Program-made: the position numbers and the translations under genes
Source of the DNA: Adineta steineri
Taxonomy: Eukaryota; Rotifera; Eurotatoria; Adinetida; Adinetidae
Assembly: GCA_905250115.1 (NCBI GenBank)
Contig: CAJNOI010000207.1
Coordinates: 62,001-126,000 of the forward strand
DNA: 64,000 bases
Reading direction: 5' to 3'
The notes under the pieces: generated by a model
Told to the model about the DNA's origin: nothing
Seen by the model: the letters and a program-made list of their open reading frames with translations, nothing else
The model's database searches: none
Part shown: positions 1 to 11,214 of the stretch, in pieces
Layout: each line of letters opens with the position of its first letter
How positions within the stretch are numbered: position 1 is the stretch's first letter

Positions 1-473
<473 letters not shown>

Positions 474-486
474 AATAATTTGAAAG

Positions 487-1005
487 TAGAGCCCTGCAGG
501 TTGAGCTAACCTGCCCTGCCCTGCCCGGCCAGGGCAGGACAGGGCAGGTTAAGCCGGTCGCAGGGCAGGGCAGGGCAAGGTTATGAAAATTTTTACAGGG
601 CAGGTTGCAGGGTGCGAGTGTCGTAACCTGTCAACCTGTGATAAAGTTTTCACACTAAATACTAACGACATATTTTATAAAATTATACAGAACATTAAGT
701 CCAAATATTATAGACGATATGTTAATGATTTGAAATTTTCAAGATATGTGATTTTGTTTTTGTTTATTTATATACTTTATGATTTGAAATGGATTAAATA
801 AAATTGTATAACAAACTGATATGAAAGTTTAGAGTTTTTTATAATGTATAGCAGGGCAGGGCAGGTTAAAGGTTACAAAAATTTTTACAGGGCAGGGCAG
901 GGCAGGGTGCGCGAAAAATTTACAGGGCAGGGCAGGTTGCAGGTTGTCAAAATCTGGGAAGGGCAGGGTACAGGTTGCTAAAATGTCTTGCCCTGCAGCC
1001 CTCTA
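487..1005. mobile_element. Non-autonomous hAT-like element with GGGCAG word arrays
   Basis: The element begins TAGAGCCCTGCAGG and ends with the inverted match of TAGAGGGCTGCAGG. It is flanked by a perfect 8-base direct repeat TTTGAAAG (479-486 and 1006-1013). An 8-base target duplication and tips of the form YARNG are hallmarks of hAT transposons. Inside both ends are dense GC-rich arrays built on GGGCAG/CTGCCC, facing opposite ways at the left end and one way at the right, around an AT-rich middle (about 640-850). No transposase is present. It lies six bases after the stop codon of the ABC transporter, so it sits in that gene's 3' untranslated region or just beyond. Confidence 0.8.
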
Positions 1006-1132
1006 TTTGAAAGAACGGAGAAGATTTAGATTCAAGGTTTCATAGTTTTTTATATCTTATCAGTAGTAGTTATATATAGTTGTGTAATAAACATGTGCGT
1101 GTTGATATATAGAGGTGAGATAAAAAAAAATA

Positions 1133-2125
1133 ATGCAATATCAAAAGATTGGACATACAGATATTGAAATATCTCGTATAATTCTTGGTTGTGGCTCGTT
1201 TGGAGGTATTGGCTCGGCTCCTGAATTTTTTGGTCAAGGTGAAAGTGAAGAACAATCACATGAAGTTCTTGATGCTGCTGTTCGTCTTGGTATAACAACA
1301 TTTGATACAGCTGATGCTTATGGTGGTGGTAGAAGTGAAACATATATAGGAAATTGGTTAAGAAAATGTGATAAAATAGTTCGAAATAACATAGTATTAA
1401 GTTCAAAAACATATAATCCAATGTTTATTGGTGATAGTAAAGGATTATCAAGAGAAAGAATATCAGAGAAAATTGATGGTACATTAAAACGTCTTGGAAT
1501 AAAACAATTAGATATGTATCTATCACATGAAATGGATGAGCAAGTAACTCTTGAAGAAACACTTAGTTGTTTTAATGACTTACAAATAAATGGAAAAATA
1601 TCTGCATATGGTGCATCTAATATCAGTTGTGAACAATTAGAAAAAAGTATATCAATTTGTGATAATCTGAATTTACATCGATATGAATGGATACAAAATT
1701 CTATGTCATTATTGAATTATCGTGAAGCCGAACAAATATTACAAATCTGTTCAAAATATGGTCTTGGTTTTACACCTTACAGTCCATTAGCAGGTGGTTG
1801 GTTAACAGGAAAATATCAGCGAGATGTTAATTATGAACCTGGCTCTCGAATGACACTACGACCTGAACCTTATGAAAATTATGTTCAACATCAGAATAGT
1901 ATATTTGATGGATTAAATTCAATGAAAAAACTTAGTAAAGAACGATTCGGTGATATAAGTATTGCTGGTTTAAGTTTGGCTTGGTTACTTAGTGACTGTC
2001 GAATCACAGGAATAGTTATTGGACCTCGTAAACCAGAACATTTGAAACCGATAGAAGAAGCATTAAACATCCATCTTAATGAAACAGATCGAGTCGATTT
2101 AGCTAATCTATTTCCAGTGTTATAA
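1133..2125 (+). CDS. Aldo-keto reductase, intronless
   Basis: A 330-residue protein of the aldo-keto reductase superfamily, NAD(P)H-dependent enzymes with a TIM-barrel fold that reduce aldehydes and ketones. The catalytic tetrad is visible: Asp58 and Tyr63 in the FDTADAYGGG segment, Lys92 in LSSKTY and His132 in YLSHEMD. The C-terminal cofactor region reads IVIGPRKPEHL near residue 300, and length is normal for the family. There is one open frame with no intron, unlike most neighbours, and the protein looks closest to bacterial AKRs, so horizontal acquisition is plausible (inference). The start is the first Met in frame, after an A-rich stretch. It is not a close copy of the second reductase at 16836. 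Substrate unknown. Confidence 0.9.
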   Translation: MQYQKIGHTDIEISRIILGCGSFGGIGSAPEFFGQGESEEQSHEVLDAAVRLGITTFDTADAYGGGRSETYIGNWLRKCDKIVRNNIVLSSKTYNPMFIGDSKGLSRERISEKIDGTLKRLGIKQLDMYLSHEMDEQVTLEETLSCFNDLQINGKISAYGASNISCEQLEKSISICDNLNLHRYEWIQNSMSLLNYREAEQILQICSKYGLGFTPYSPLAGGWLTGKYQRDVNYEPGSRMTLRPEPYENYVQHQNSIFDGLNSMKKLSKERFGDISIAGLSLAWLLSDCRITGIVIGPRKPEHLKPIEEALNIHLNETDRVDLANLFPVL

Positions 2126-2198
2126 ATCGATATGCTTGCTTTAGATCTATATGATTGAATACAAAACGCTATTTTTCTTATGTTTTGTGTCTTTTCAG

Positions 2199-2307
2199 TG
2201 TGTGAGGGTGTGGGTGTGGGTGTTGGTGTAGATTTGAATGTAAATGTGAGTGTGGGCGGGTGTGACTGTAGGTATTATAGTTATTTATAATTAACATCCA
2301 CACCCTC
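2199..2307. repeat. Telomere-like hairpin tract 1
   Basis: A G-rich run of GGGTGT/GTGGGT units (2203-2272) is followed after an AT-rich spacer by the complementary CATCCACACCCTC (2295-2307), so the tract can fold back. The unit resembles the bdelloid telomere repeat TGTGGG but is degenerate. Confidence 0.7.
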
Positions 2308-2668
2308 CAGATGGATGTAAGTATAGAGATTAAAAAAATCTCACATTCACACTTAGATTCATCTTTCTGTGCACTATTGACAAAGAAAGCTTACATCAGT
2401 CAACTGATAAAAATACTTTTATTTTATATATATGAGTTTAGAATGAGTATGTTCATTTATATGATTAGAATATAGTGCGAGAATAAAATATTTTCAATTA
2501 AAAAAAAAATAATTGTTCAGTTCGAATGATAAATAACCCGTTGATATGTTATAGAAGAACTGAGTCCTGTAATATTACCACATCTATATCCACCATGAGC
2601 TGATAGTGTAGTCCAACAAAGTCTATATATCGGATTTGCTGATGTAGTATCACATGCATATCGATACA

Positions 2669-2813
2669 CTAGGGTGTGGGTGTGGGTGTGGGTGTAGGTG
2701 TGATCTATCCACAAAGTAATACATCCACTGTCATCTCCACCCACACCCTCAAATTTTCTTGAGAGTGCGGGCGCGAATGTGGGTGTAGTTTTAATCCCAT
2801 ACCCACCCTCAAG
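2669..2813. repeat. Telomere-like hairpin tract 2, two stems
   Basis: Two consecutive inverted pairs. GGGTGTGGGTGTGGG (2672-2697) faces CCACCCACACCCTC (2737-2750), and the G-rich 2760-2786 faces ACCCACCCTC (2801-2810). The join between the two reads CTCAA...TTGAG, as if two like units abut tail to head. Confidence 0.7.
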
Positions 2814-3320
2814 TTCTAGAAAAGACAAGACAATCTTATAGATTTCATATGTATACTAGACAGTTGTGGAGAATCTTGAAGAATCCTGGGGAATCTTGTA
2901 GAATCCTAAAGAATCATAGAGAATTCATGGGAATTCAGGATTGCGCTCTTTCCCCCTTGGCGTCTGGCTGTGTGAGGATAAAGGCATAGATAGCAGGCCA
3001 ATATATCATCAACACCCACCCATACTTACACTCTCATTGTTTAAGAGAGCATGTATAGTTATGATAAAATAATTCTTTGCGAACATAGATAAGAGCATCA
3101 ACAACGGCTGATTTGTTTTGGCTTACCCGTTAGGTCTTTATAAAAAAAACAGTATGAAGCATTAATCATCTCATATGAAAAAAAAGCACACGTTGTCAGT
3201 GTTTACTGACATCTTTTGTCATAGTGAAGGAATGTTTCTTTTTCTTCTCTCATGTGAAATTTATTAAAAGAAAAAAAGTATTGCACATTACAAAAGAAAT
3301 ATATTTCAATATTATGAAAA

Positions 3321-4655
3321 ATGTCTATACAAAAAAATATATTTTTCGATAGATCTTATCTCAAACACATAAATAAAAATTTCGATTATTTAATTAAATT
3401 AATTCAAACTACTTATAAACCATTATCATTATCTTATGAAAATTTATCTAAAATCAATGTAATATCATTTGAATTTTTACAAGAATTTAATGGATCAAAT
3501 CAAAATCAACAAATTCAATTATTAGCAAATATAAATAATTTAAATCAATTATGGCATTTTTTATCATTAAATCCAACATCTTATGATTGTTTGACTTTTA
3601 TTGACGAACTTTATCAACTTACATTAACTTTTTCTTCAGTCAAGCAACATTTAGGTAGATTTTTATAATTCATTTTTATTTTGTCTATAAAATATATGTT
3701 TCATTAATTTAGCATTACATTCAGAAGATTTTCTATTAACATTAGGTATTTCATATGATGATAATATAAGATTTGGTTGTTTTAAAATATTAGCTTTGTT
3801 GATTAATGATGCACAACCAGATAGTAAACAAACTATTGCACGTTTTAATCGAATATGTTATGAATGTCTTTATGATTTTAATATTTATTATGAAGAAATA
3901 AAATATTTTACAATTGAATCACGAATTATTGATTTAACAAAAGATGATATCAGTCATTTAATTAATGGAGAAAATATTCGCATAGATTTAGAAAAAGAAA
4001 TAAATCAAATAATTGAAGATTTAGGTGGATTTGTATTCTTTAAAATGCATAGAAGTCCAAAAGATGCTTATGAAAGTAACGTTTTTTTCTCATATGAAGT
4101 ATAAGAATATGTATATTTTGATTTATTTCATTAGATCTTAGTAAAGAAATTAATAATGAATGGATTCGTATTTGGAATTTAACAGAAGATGAAGATCCTT
4201 ATTTAAATTTTATGAAAATTCAAAATGTTAATCAATTAAAATTACTTTTTAAAAATAGTGATCGTCTTCGACAAGATTTAAATGAACTATCTTCAAATGA
4301 AAAATTAATTTTACGAAGATGGGTTTCCAATATATCAAATGAATATCGATGTTTTATATGTAATGGAAAATTGAATGCTATTTCAACTTATGGATCACAA
4401 CAAAATTCAATAGAGAATGAGAAACAAATGAAAGATTTCATCAACTCAAAAAATTTTCAAGATATTATTTTAACAATTCCATATAGCCATGGAGTTGTTG
4501 ATTGCGCAATTGATTGGAGTAATTATAATGTAATTATCATAGAAATAAATCCATTTAGTAAACGATCATCAGCAGCTAAATTCTCATGGATAATTGATAG
4601 AGATATTCTCTATTATTATTTTAATAACTATGGATGTGTTAATATTAAATTCTAG
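3321..4655 (+). CDS. CDC123/D123-like protein
   Basis: Three exons (3321-3654, 3713-4075, 4135-4655) join in frame into 405 residues. The middle part carries FFKMHRSPKDAYE, matching the SPKDA block of the D123 family. The end carries YSHGVVDCAIDW and IIIEINPFS, matching the family's Asp and 'DxNP' metal-nucleotide site. CDC123 proteins are ATP-grasp-like chaperones that load eIF2 subunits before translation starts. This copy is very AT-rich and diverged: the usual [DN]xNPF core is EINPF, and the N-terminal third has no landmark I recognise. It could be a lineage-specific paralogue rather than the housekeeping CDC123. The second intron could use alternative GT sites, but only the donor at 4076 keeps the frame open. 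Confidence 0.72.
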
Positions 4656-6110
4656 ATACTTGTCAGCTATTTACGAATAAGAGAATTCTAACAAGTTCTA
4701 ATGACTAATAATTATTCATTGTTAATTACGCTGACTCATCTTGAAATGATCTGTGCAAATTGTATAATATGACGGTATATGCAAATATCATAAGCGCGTT
4801 TGTACCGCATATATAACTGATCTCATATATGACTTACATGAGTATAGCACATGAATTAATTTATCTGTTCGTATAATTCACGCAAGCTGTCAAGGCTTGT
4901 CCATGAAAAGAAATCTATGCGCTATGGACATATTTTGAGATCAAGTAGTTGAAGAAAAAACATTTGACTAATGTAAAATATATCAAATTTATTTAAAAGA
5001 TAAATACGCTCTATTCATCATATCTACAGAATGAAGTAAAAGAAAAATCAAGAAACGTGCTTTTTTTTCTTTCTGTCATAAGCAAAAGTAAAGTTGTGCA
5101 ATAATCAGTCGATGACTCATTATTATGACTTGATAGAGAATAACATCACAGTGAAAATGACGATGAAAAAAGAAGAATGAGAATAATTTCATAACATTTT
5201 AGAACTTTGTATAATGGCAGAATTCACCCATTCAGAAATATAGATTCTAGTGTAGGTCTCATATGTATAGTTTTCGTCATTTGTTTGCTCGCTTCTTATT
5301 ATTTCTTCTGATTTTATATATTCCCCTTATCTTGTTGTTCGTATTATTCCTTTCTTTCGTTTTCTCTGACGAAGCAGTATATAAGCGTATGTTCCGTATG
5401 AAAACGATACGATTCTACATATGGAGAAATATAATAAAGCGTACTACCAGCGTTCCTTACTCTCCTTCTATTATGATAATCAGGTATTCTTTGTTGTGAT
5501 TTGTATTTCTTATACTAGTTTTTCGATTTCTTGTTAGCATTGTTTCGTATATATGTTACGATTATTTGAAAAATACAGCACATGTTCATTTTCGACGAGT
5601 TAGATCAAGCATTCTGTTAATAGTATTGATATTGTTTTTTTAATGTTATATGAGTTATAAGGTTATTGAATCATAAACACTAAAACACCGAGTAGGAAAA
5701 TAAGAATAGTTAATATGACCAGAGAATAAATCATATTAAATTTTTGTTGTAATGTTGGATTTATTTTTAGATAAAAATTTTAAATTTCGTTAAATTAATA
5801 ATGGCTACAAAAGAATTGAAAAATAACGACGATAATAGCACAACACAGCAAGGTACAGATAAATATTCGTCATTTCATTATTCTTAACGATTTTATTTGT
5901 GATATAAAAGATATAATTAAGAAAAGTGTGCATACGTAAGTGAAATAAGAGTAGAGAAATATGTAAAGATCTCTTACTTATACTCATATAATTATTTTCT
6001 TTTTTCAATGAAATAGAAATATACCATCTGTTTTAAGCACTGAATCTAAGTTATTTTTCTCTTTTGAAGATGCGATCGTCACAAAAGAAGCTCGTCGATT
6101 ATATTCAACA
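4656..6110. other. Intergenic, no supported gene
   Basis: AT-rich sequence. A short frame at 5263-5499 starts with a very hydrophobic stretch but shows no domain or splice support. A possible upstream coding exon of the phosphatase begins at 5801 (ATG) with a donor at 5853; see that entry. No repeats stand out. Confidence 0.5.
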
Positions 6111-6602
6111 ATGTTCGGAAAACTTCTAGACGATGACGAATACACACCATCGCTTATCTCTGACCGCCTCTTTCTAGGTTCTTCATCTGACGCTCGTAAC
6201 TTTGACAAATTGCAGCAGTGTCATATCAAATATGTGCTGAATATGACAGGATCGGCATCGTACCCTGCTGAGTTCTTCACTGCAGCTGGTCACTCGAATA
6301 TAATTCTTCTCGCTCTGGATGCTCATGATATAGATGACTACGATATCTCTGCTCATTTCCCGGTAGCTCTCAATTTTATTCACAAATCGTTGCAAGCCGG
6401 CGATGGAGCTATTTTGGTTCATTGTGCTGCAGGTGTATCTCGTTCAGCCTTGATAACTGCCGCTTATCTAATGATCGCACATCAAATTAGTGCTGTGGAC
6501 GCTGTTTTACGTGTACATCAGGCGCGTCCATGTGCATGCCCAAATATCGGTTTTCTACGGCAGTTGCTTCTTTTCGAGCGTACAGGATTTAAACTTACAT
6601 GA
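6111..6602 (+). CDS. Dual-specificity protein phosphatase
   Basis: A 163-residue core of the atypical dual-specificity phosphatase family, which removes phosphate from Ser/Thr and Tyr. The signature HCAAGVSRS is at residues 104-112, giving nucleophile Cys105 and Arg111. The SLISDRLFLGS entry strand at 14-24 and the general-acid loop LDAHDIDDYDI around 69-79 are in place. It ends soon after the LLLFE helix, so it is a catalytic domain with no extra C-terminal module. The reading frame is open upstream to 6017, just after an AG, so the true protein may begin in an earlier exon. The ATG at 5801 with a donor at 5853 is a candidate, but its phase does not match the acceptor at 6016, so that exon is left out. 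Substrate unknown. Confidence 0.88.
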   Translation: MFGKLLDDDEYTPSLISDRLFLGSSSDARNFDKLQQCHIKYVLNMTGSASYPAEFFTAAGHSNIILLALDAHDIDDYDISAHFPVALNFIHKSLQAGDGAILVHCAAGVSRSALITAAYLMIAHQISAVDAVLRVHQARPCACPNIGFLRQLLLFERTGFKLT

Positions 6603-7233
6603 ATTTTACTTGTTTCTTGTTTTGTGTTTTTGTATCTTTATTATTTTCTATGAAAAGAAGTTTTTGATCTACAATGCTCATGTCATGTTTATACCGTTTG
6701 ATTATGAGAATGAATGTCGCTATGTTTGTGATTCTTATACTTGCAATGTATAGTATATCGTACTGTTCAAAAACTGATAGTGGCCATTCGTCATGAAAAG
6801 ATTGATTTAGTATGCTGCGAATTGTGATATCACTTCTTTGTCTTTAAACATATCGATTGTAATATACTTAGTCTTACCCAGCATATAATAAAGTATAGAG
6901 TAATCATCAGTGGCGTGGAATAACTAGAGATTGAAGTCCAAACTCACTCAAATCCACATCCTCACCCGTCCTCAAAATATGAGATTATTATGATAATTTC
7001 ATCTCGATTCTTTTTGATGAAAAAAAACTGTACATATTGGAATAAATCTTATCTGAAGATGAAATTGTTCGTGGTTACTTAACATTATTTTTAACTTTTA
7101 GTTTTCAGTCTAATTTATTGTTTAAATACATTTTTAAAAAATCGGTTAAATTTACAATTTATGTAAAATTATTTCAGAAAAATAAATTATATTAATTAAG
7201 GTCAATATATCTTTTGAATGGAAATTATTAATA
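6603..7233. other. Intergenic between convergent genes
   Basis: AT-rich spacer between the phosphatase and the convergent UPF0643-like gene. A weak C-rich telomere-like piece (CCACATCCTCACCCGTCCTC, about 6955-6975) is the only structure seen. Confidence 0.5.
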
Positions 7234-7948
7234 TTATGTAATTGACCATTGTTTTCCACCGCCAACATTCAATCTATATCTTTCTAAATCCCAATCTTCA
7301 TAAACTCCACGTCGAATAAGTTCCATAGCTCTATTATGTTGTGGTAATCTACTAGCTTTCAATGACCAGTCTCTATTTACCCATACACAAGTAGCTAAAT
7401 TACGTCTATCAGGAGCTGCAACACCGAACCAGTACTTCAATAGTCCACCGCTTTCATTTGCTTCGCAATGAGCTTGTTCATCATGTGCATGAAGTTCACT
7501 AAAAATTTCTGAATTAACAGATGAAAGAGCAAGGCGTGAACGAAATGCTACAATATAAAATTCTGTAGCTGGAAAGTTATGTGGTATCTTTGAAAGAATT
7601 GTTGACCAATTGAATGCTTCATTATATGGTAGATCTAAATATCCTTCATTTGGTTGTAATTGTTGAAGCAATATAGCCACCTCTTGAGATGATTTATCCA
7701 ATGTTGCAAGATTCAGAGGATGATCTGGATAAGGTGAGGAAATAATGGATTGATCTTCTTCTAATTGAATAGATGAAGTAATCGATGCATTAATTGCTGA
7801 ATAGTCAAAGTTCTCCTGAATCAAGGCGGTGCATACCATTTCAATAGATTTAGTATAATCTAAAAGTATTTAGTAAAGATATATTTTCTACTGATAGGAT
7901 TTTTTGATGTAAAAATAAAATAAAAAACTTACCTGTATATGTAATCAT
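7234..7948 (-). CDS. UPF0643-like protein of unknown function
   Basis: Two exons on the minus strand: 7948-7933 encodes MITYT plus one base, and 7859-7234 the rest, joined across a 73-base intron; the total is 213 residues. The second exon also has its own Met, but the spliced form gives an open frame with good donor and acceptor sites. The C-terminal half (YWFGVAAPDRRNLATCVW, then a His-Arg-Ala-Met block and VYEDWDLERYRL) resembles the UPF0643 family, mostly known from fungi and some bacteria, whose function is not established. I recall the match from the pattern only, so it is moderate. If right, the gene is a candidate for fungal origin with a later intron. It converges on the phosphatase gene. 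Confidence 0.62.
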
Positions 7949-9128
7949 TGAATAAGAATGAAATAGATACTTAGAAAAGAATATTTTCAAATATTATATA
8001 CCACACTCACGTCTTCATCATAATATATGACTGTTCGAAGTTAATGCGCGTAGGTTTTCTTACTGATCATTTATTTGTGACAGTGGATATGATAGGCGTA
8101 TCCTTCATGACTAATACGAATGGAATGAATCTATAAACAGAATACAAAAGACACTCGTCTACCTCACCCACATCATTTTGATTTCTATGTAATTAACCAT
8201 TTCTTCTTATTATGATCTGATTTATATATGGTTGTATCAGACACAGAATACTCGTAAAATGTTTTTATTTACATAAATATATAAGCATACGCCACATTAC
8301 CTCATTTTATTCGTCCTTTTAACGAACATCGTGCATCAGTAAATATGTCATGCTTCCTCTTACCCTCATTGTACTTTTTCATAGTTAACTATAATTCAAA
8401 AAAATATTCTATAATAAATACTGAGATGAAGAGGTCAGAATGCTTGTTTTCGTTTTTAATATATATAATTTCATACATTCTTATTCCAGTTTTTCCTTGG
8501 AGATTTCTTTTTTAAATCATTTATACAAGCGGTAGATGTCGTAATTAATATTTAAATCAACATATGTATTGATTCTTTCTGTCTGCATCAAACCTATTCA
8601 TTTATTACTAATTTTCTCTAGAACTTCATTCGAAACAATATATTATATTGTTTGACTCTTAATATTTCATGTTTGATTTAATCAGACTAAATTATTTCCA
8701 TATGATAAAATATGTACTTTTATCGATGAACTTGTTTTTGCAGTCATTCATGCCAATGGCAATAAGTAAGAGCAAATAGAAACCAACACTTGAAGACAGA
8801 CACTTTTCGAAAAGAAAATGAATAGAATCCTGACACAAACAAATATTGCTCTCAATACAATTTTTAGATCGAGTTAATAATCTCTGACCTAGTTAAAAGT
8901 GCATACAAATAAAGGAAGCAACAGACAACACCCAACATTGATCTTCATTTTTCATATTTTTTCTCATAGTTTAAATCTATTTTCTTCTTTTATGTGAGTG
9001 AAAATATTTTCTATTAATGATACATTTTATTTTATTTACGTATATGTATATAGAGTGATGTGCTTCATATAAAATAGACAGAACCAGATTGATGAAATAG
9101 TGTCTGTACAATATTTATAACAAGGGTC
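7949..9128. other. Intergenic, nothing recognised
   Basis: AT-rich sequence without a supported gene, RNA or repeat. It separates two minus-strand genes and would hold the promoter of the UPF0643-like gene next to 7948. Confidence 0.5.
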
Positions 9129-10061
9129 TTAATCTCTACGTTCTGTTTGATCATTTCTTGGTATTATTTTATTCGATTTTAATAAATTTCCAAGTTGTGT
9201 AGTTATTAGTGGAAGAAAAAGCGAAAATAAAAACGAACCAAATGATGATGATAACCATTGAAAACGTAATGTAGTGGAATTTAAATATTCATAAAATATA
9301 CTTATAATATAAAGAACAACATATGGTACGGCTATGAGACAAAGTAAAATTGAATTTAATAACATTCGTTTAATAACAATATAATCTCGTCGATTACGTT
9401 CTTGATGTAATCGTATCATTGATGGTTGTCGCATTTTTTGTCCAATTTTTATATAGAAAATGCAAAGAATCGTATATGGAATTCCAAATGCAATCGTATT
9501 TGAATATGCACAGAAATAAGCAGGTTTGATTAAAATATCACAAAAAGCTTCGTTTGGTATTAAATGTATACAATCAAAAAATAAAAATGATGGTAGAATA
9601 CCAATGAAAACAAATATAAATTGACAAGGAATAAGTATATATAGATAGAAGAATGATCGACATAACCATAATTGTTTTGGATAAATAATTCGAACAAAAC
9701 GAAAGAATGCAAGAAGAACATAACTCCAATATAATTGTCCAACTATTGACCAAAGAATATATGCTTTTAGTCGACAGATAAATGTTTCTTCAGTTTGAGT
9801 GATGTTGTGAAAATCTTTCATTATAGTTGGAATAGTAATATGAATAGTTTGAAAAATACTTTTCGTAATAATAATACAAAGAGTATTAATAGAAAGAATT
9901 AAAGGTACATTATTTATTATTTGATTATGATGATGATGATTTCTTTGAATAAAATGATAAGCAATAATTGATAAAAAAGATAAACAAATAATGAAAGCAA
10001 TCATATCCAGAAAAATAGAAATTAAATTAAATATTGAATTAACTGTATTAAGATATGACAT
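9129..10061 (-). CDS. 7TM receptor, rhodopsin-like, divergent
   Basis: A single-exon 310-residue protein with seven hydrophobic segments. A conserved Cys in FICRLKAY at the start of helix 3 can pair with Cys in the second extracellular loop (NEAFCDI). The end of helix 3 reads AFFRFVRIIYP, where most class A receptors have a DRY motif. The third inner loop is basic (RLHQERNRRD). It is clearly related to the receptor at 18287-19135, which has YRLTRVIYP at the same place and a matching LPN-x3-C loop. Both appear to belong to one expanded receptor family in this animal (inference). Ligand unknown. Intronless receptors of this kind usually arise by local duplication or retroposition. Confidence 0.82.
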   Translation of the reverse strand: MSYLNTVNSIFNLISIFLDMIAFIICLSFLSIIAYHFIQRNHHHHNQIINNVPLILSINTLCIIITKSIFQTIHITIPTIMKDFHNITQTEETFICRLKAYILWSIVGQLYWSYVLLAFFRFVRIIYPKQLWLCRSFFYLYILIPCQFIFVFIGILPSFLFFDCIHLIPNEAFCDILIKPAYFCAYSNTIAFGIPYTILCIFYIKIGQKMRQPSMIRLHQERNRRDYIVIKRMLLNSILLCLIAVPYVVLYIISIFYEYLNSTTLRFQWLSSSFGSFLFSLFLPLITTQLGNLLKSNKIIPRNDQTERRD

Positions 10062-11214
10062 TGTTTCAATGGGATAACAGAATTTAAAGAAATTCGTTGT
10101 ATTTTACACTCAAATTAATTTTGTTATATTATATGAGTTATAGAAAAAGAGAAATTCACATGTTGTTTTCTTTTAATCCTTTCCGAGCCACTGACGCATG
10201 TATGCATCCTGAAAAACTTAATTTATTCATTCAACGAAAGAAGAAAAAATATTAAAAATTACAACATGCGTAAAAGTCAAAGATCATAATTATTATAAAC
10301 ATCTACACAAATCAGAAGCATACAATTTCCGTTAATATCATTAAAACTATGAATTCAAATATATATTTATAATAAGAGTATGAAAAACTATCGAATCGTT
10401 AACGGTTCTACCGTACCCAGTTAGAGTAAATCGGCAAAATAAAACGCGTTTTTTTTACCGGTTTTGTTCCAGTGGGTATAAATCAAAGAAAATTAATTTA
10501 AATAAAGAGTAAGCCATAGCGTTAAGTTGACTATGAAATAGAATAAAATATTATATTACAGTGCCATGTTTGAAAAGAATTTTTAGACGATGTATCATGA
10601 ATGATTTGTCATTCATTTTTCTTAAATAAGCTAAAATTGAAAAAATTCGTGTTTTATCTCAACAAAGTTGATGAAGTAGATAATCTATGCTAATTATACC
10701 ATGAGTGTGGGTGTGGGTGTGGATGAGAAAGAATCCTATATTTATGTCTATATCTGCAAGGCACTTTATTTGTTTTTAATAATTTGTATGATTATAATGT
10801 ATCTAAAATTATAATAATACTCGGAAAACGCTTGGTTGATTGTTAATGTATTATTTTCTATCTATCACTTCTTGTTTTGTCTACATGTAATCTTCTCTTA
10901 TTTTATCAACACGATTTTCTATTGTTGATTAGTATATATGACGATGTGAAATATAAGTAAGGATGAGACGATTCCAAAAACATCCACGACTGCATCTATA
11001 CTGATATTGTTCATCGATTGCTTTTTTAAGACTCTACTAAGAATGAAAACTATTCAAAAATCTATATAAAGATTTGTCGAAGAGTTTTAGTTTACTGATT
11101 GAACTTCATATATTCATACATAGCATTCAATTTACTTTCGTTTTTTAATGGTTAAATTTTGCAAAGGAAACACAATAGAGATCTAAGCTCCGTCTCAGGA
11201 GAAAAAAAGAGTTT
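10062..11214. other. Intergenic with a short telomere-like tract
   Basis: No gene seen. A G-rich run GAGTGTGGGTGTGGGTGTGG lies at 10703-10723 without an obvious complementary partner. The rest is AT-rich and featureless. Confidence 0.5.

Larger units (their letters stand above)
2126..3320. other. Intergenic region with telomere-like hairpins and an AGAATC array
   Basis: No supported gene. It holds two clusters of TGTGGG-like sequence (2199-2307 and 2669-2813), listed separately. At 2867-2941 there is a degenerate tandem array of a 12-13 base word of the type AGAATCTTGG (about six units). Beyond 2945 I see no further structure. Confidence 0.6.

Noticed and set aside
2517-2828. Minus-strand frame over a His-Thr repeat
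   Set aside because: It is produced by the telomere-like tract at 2669-2813.
5263-5499. Hydrophobic 78-codon frame
   Set aside because: No domain, no splice or promoter support, and AT-rich chance frames of this kind are common here.
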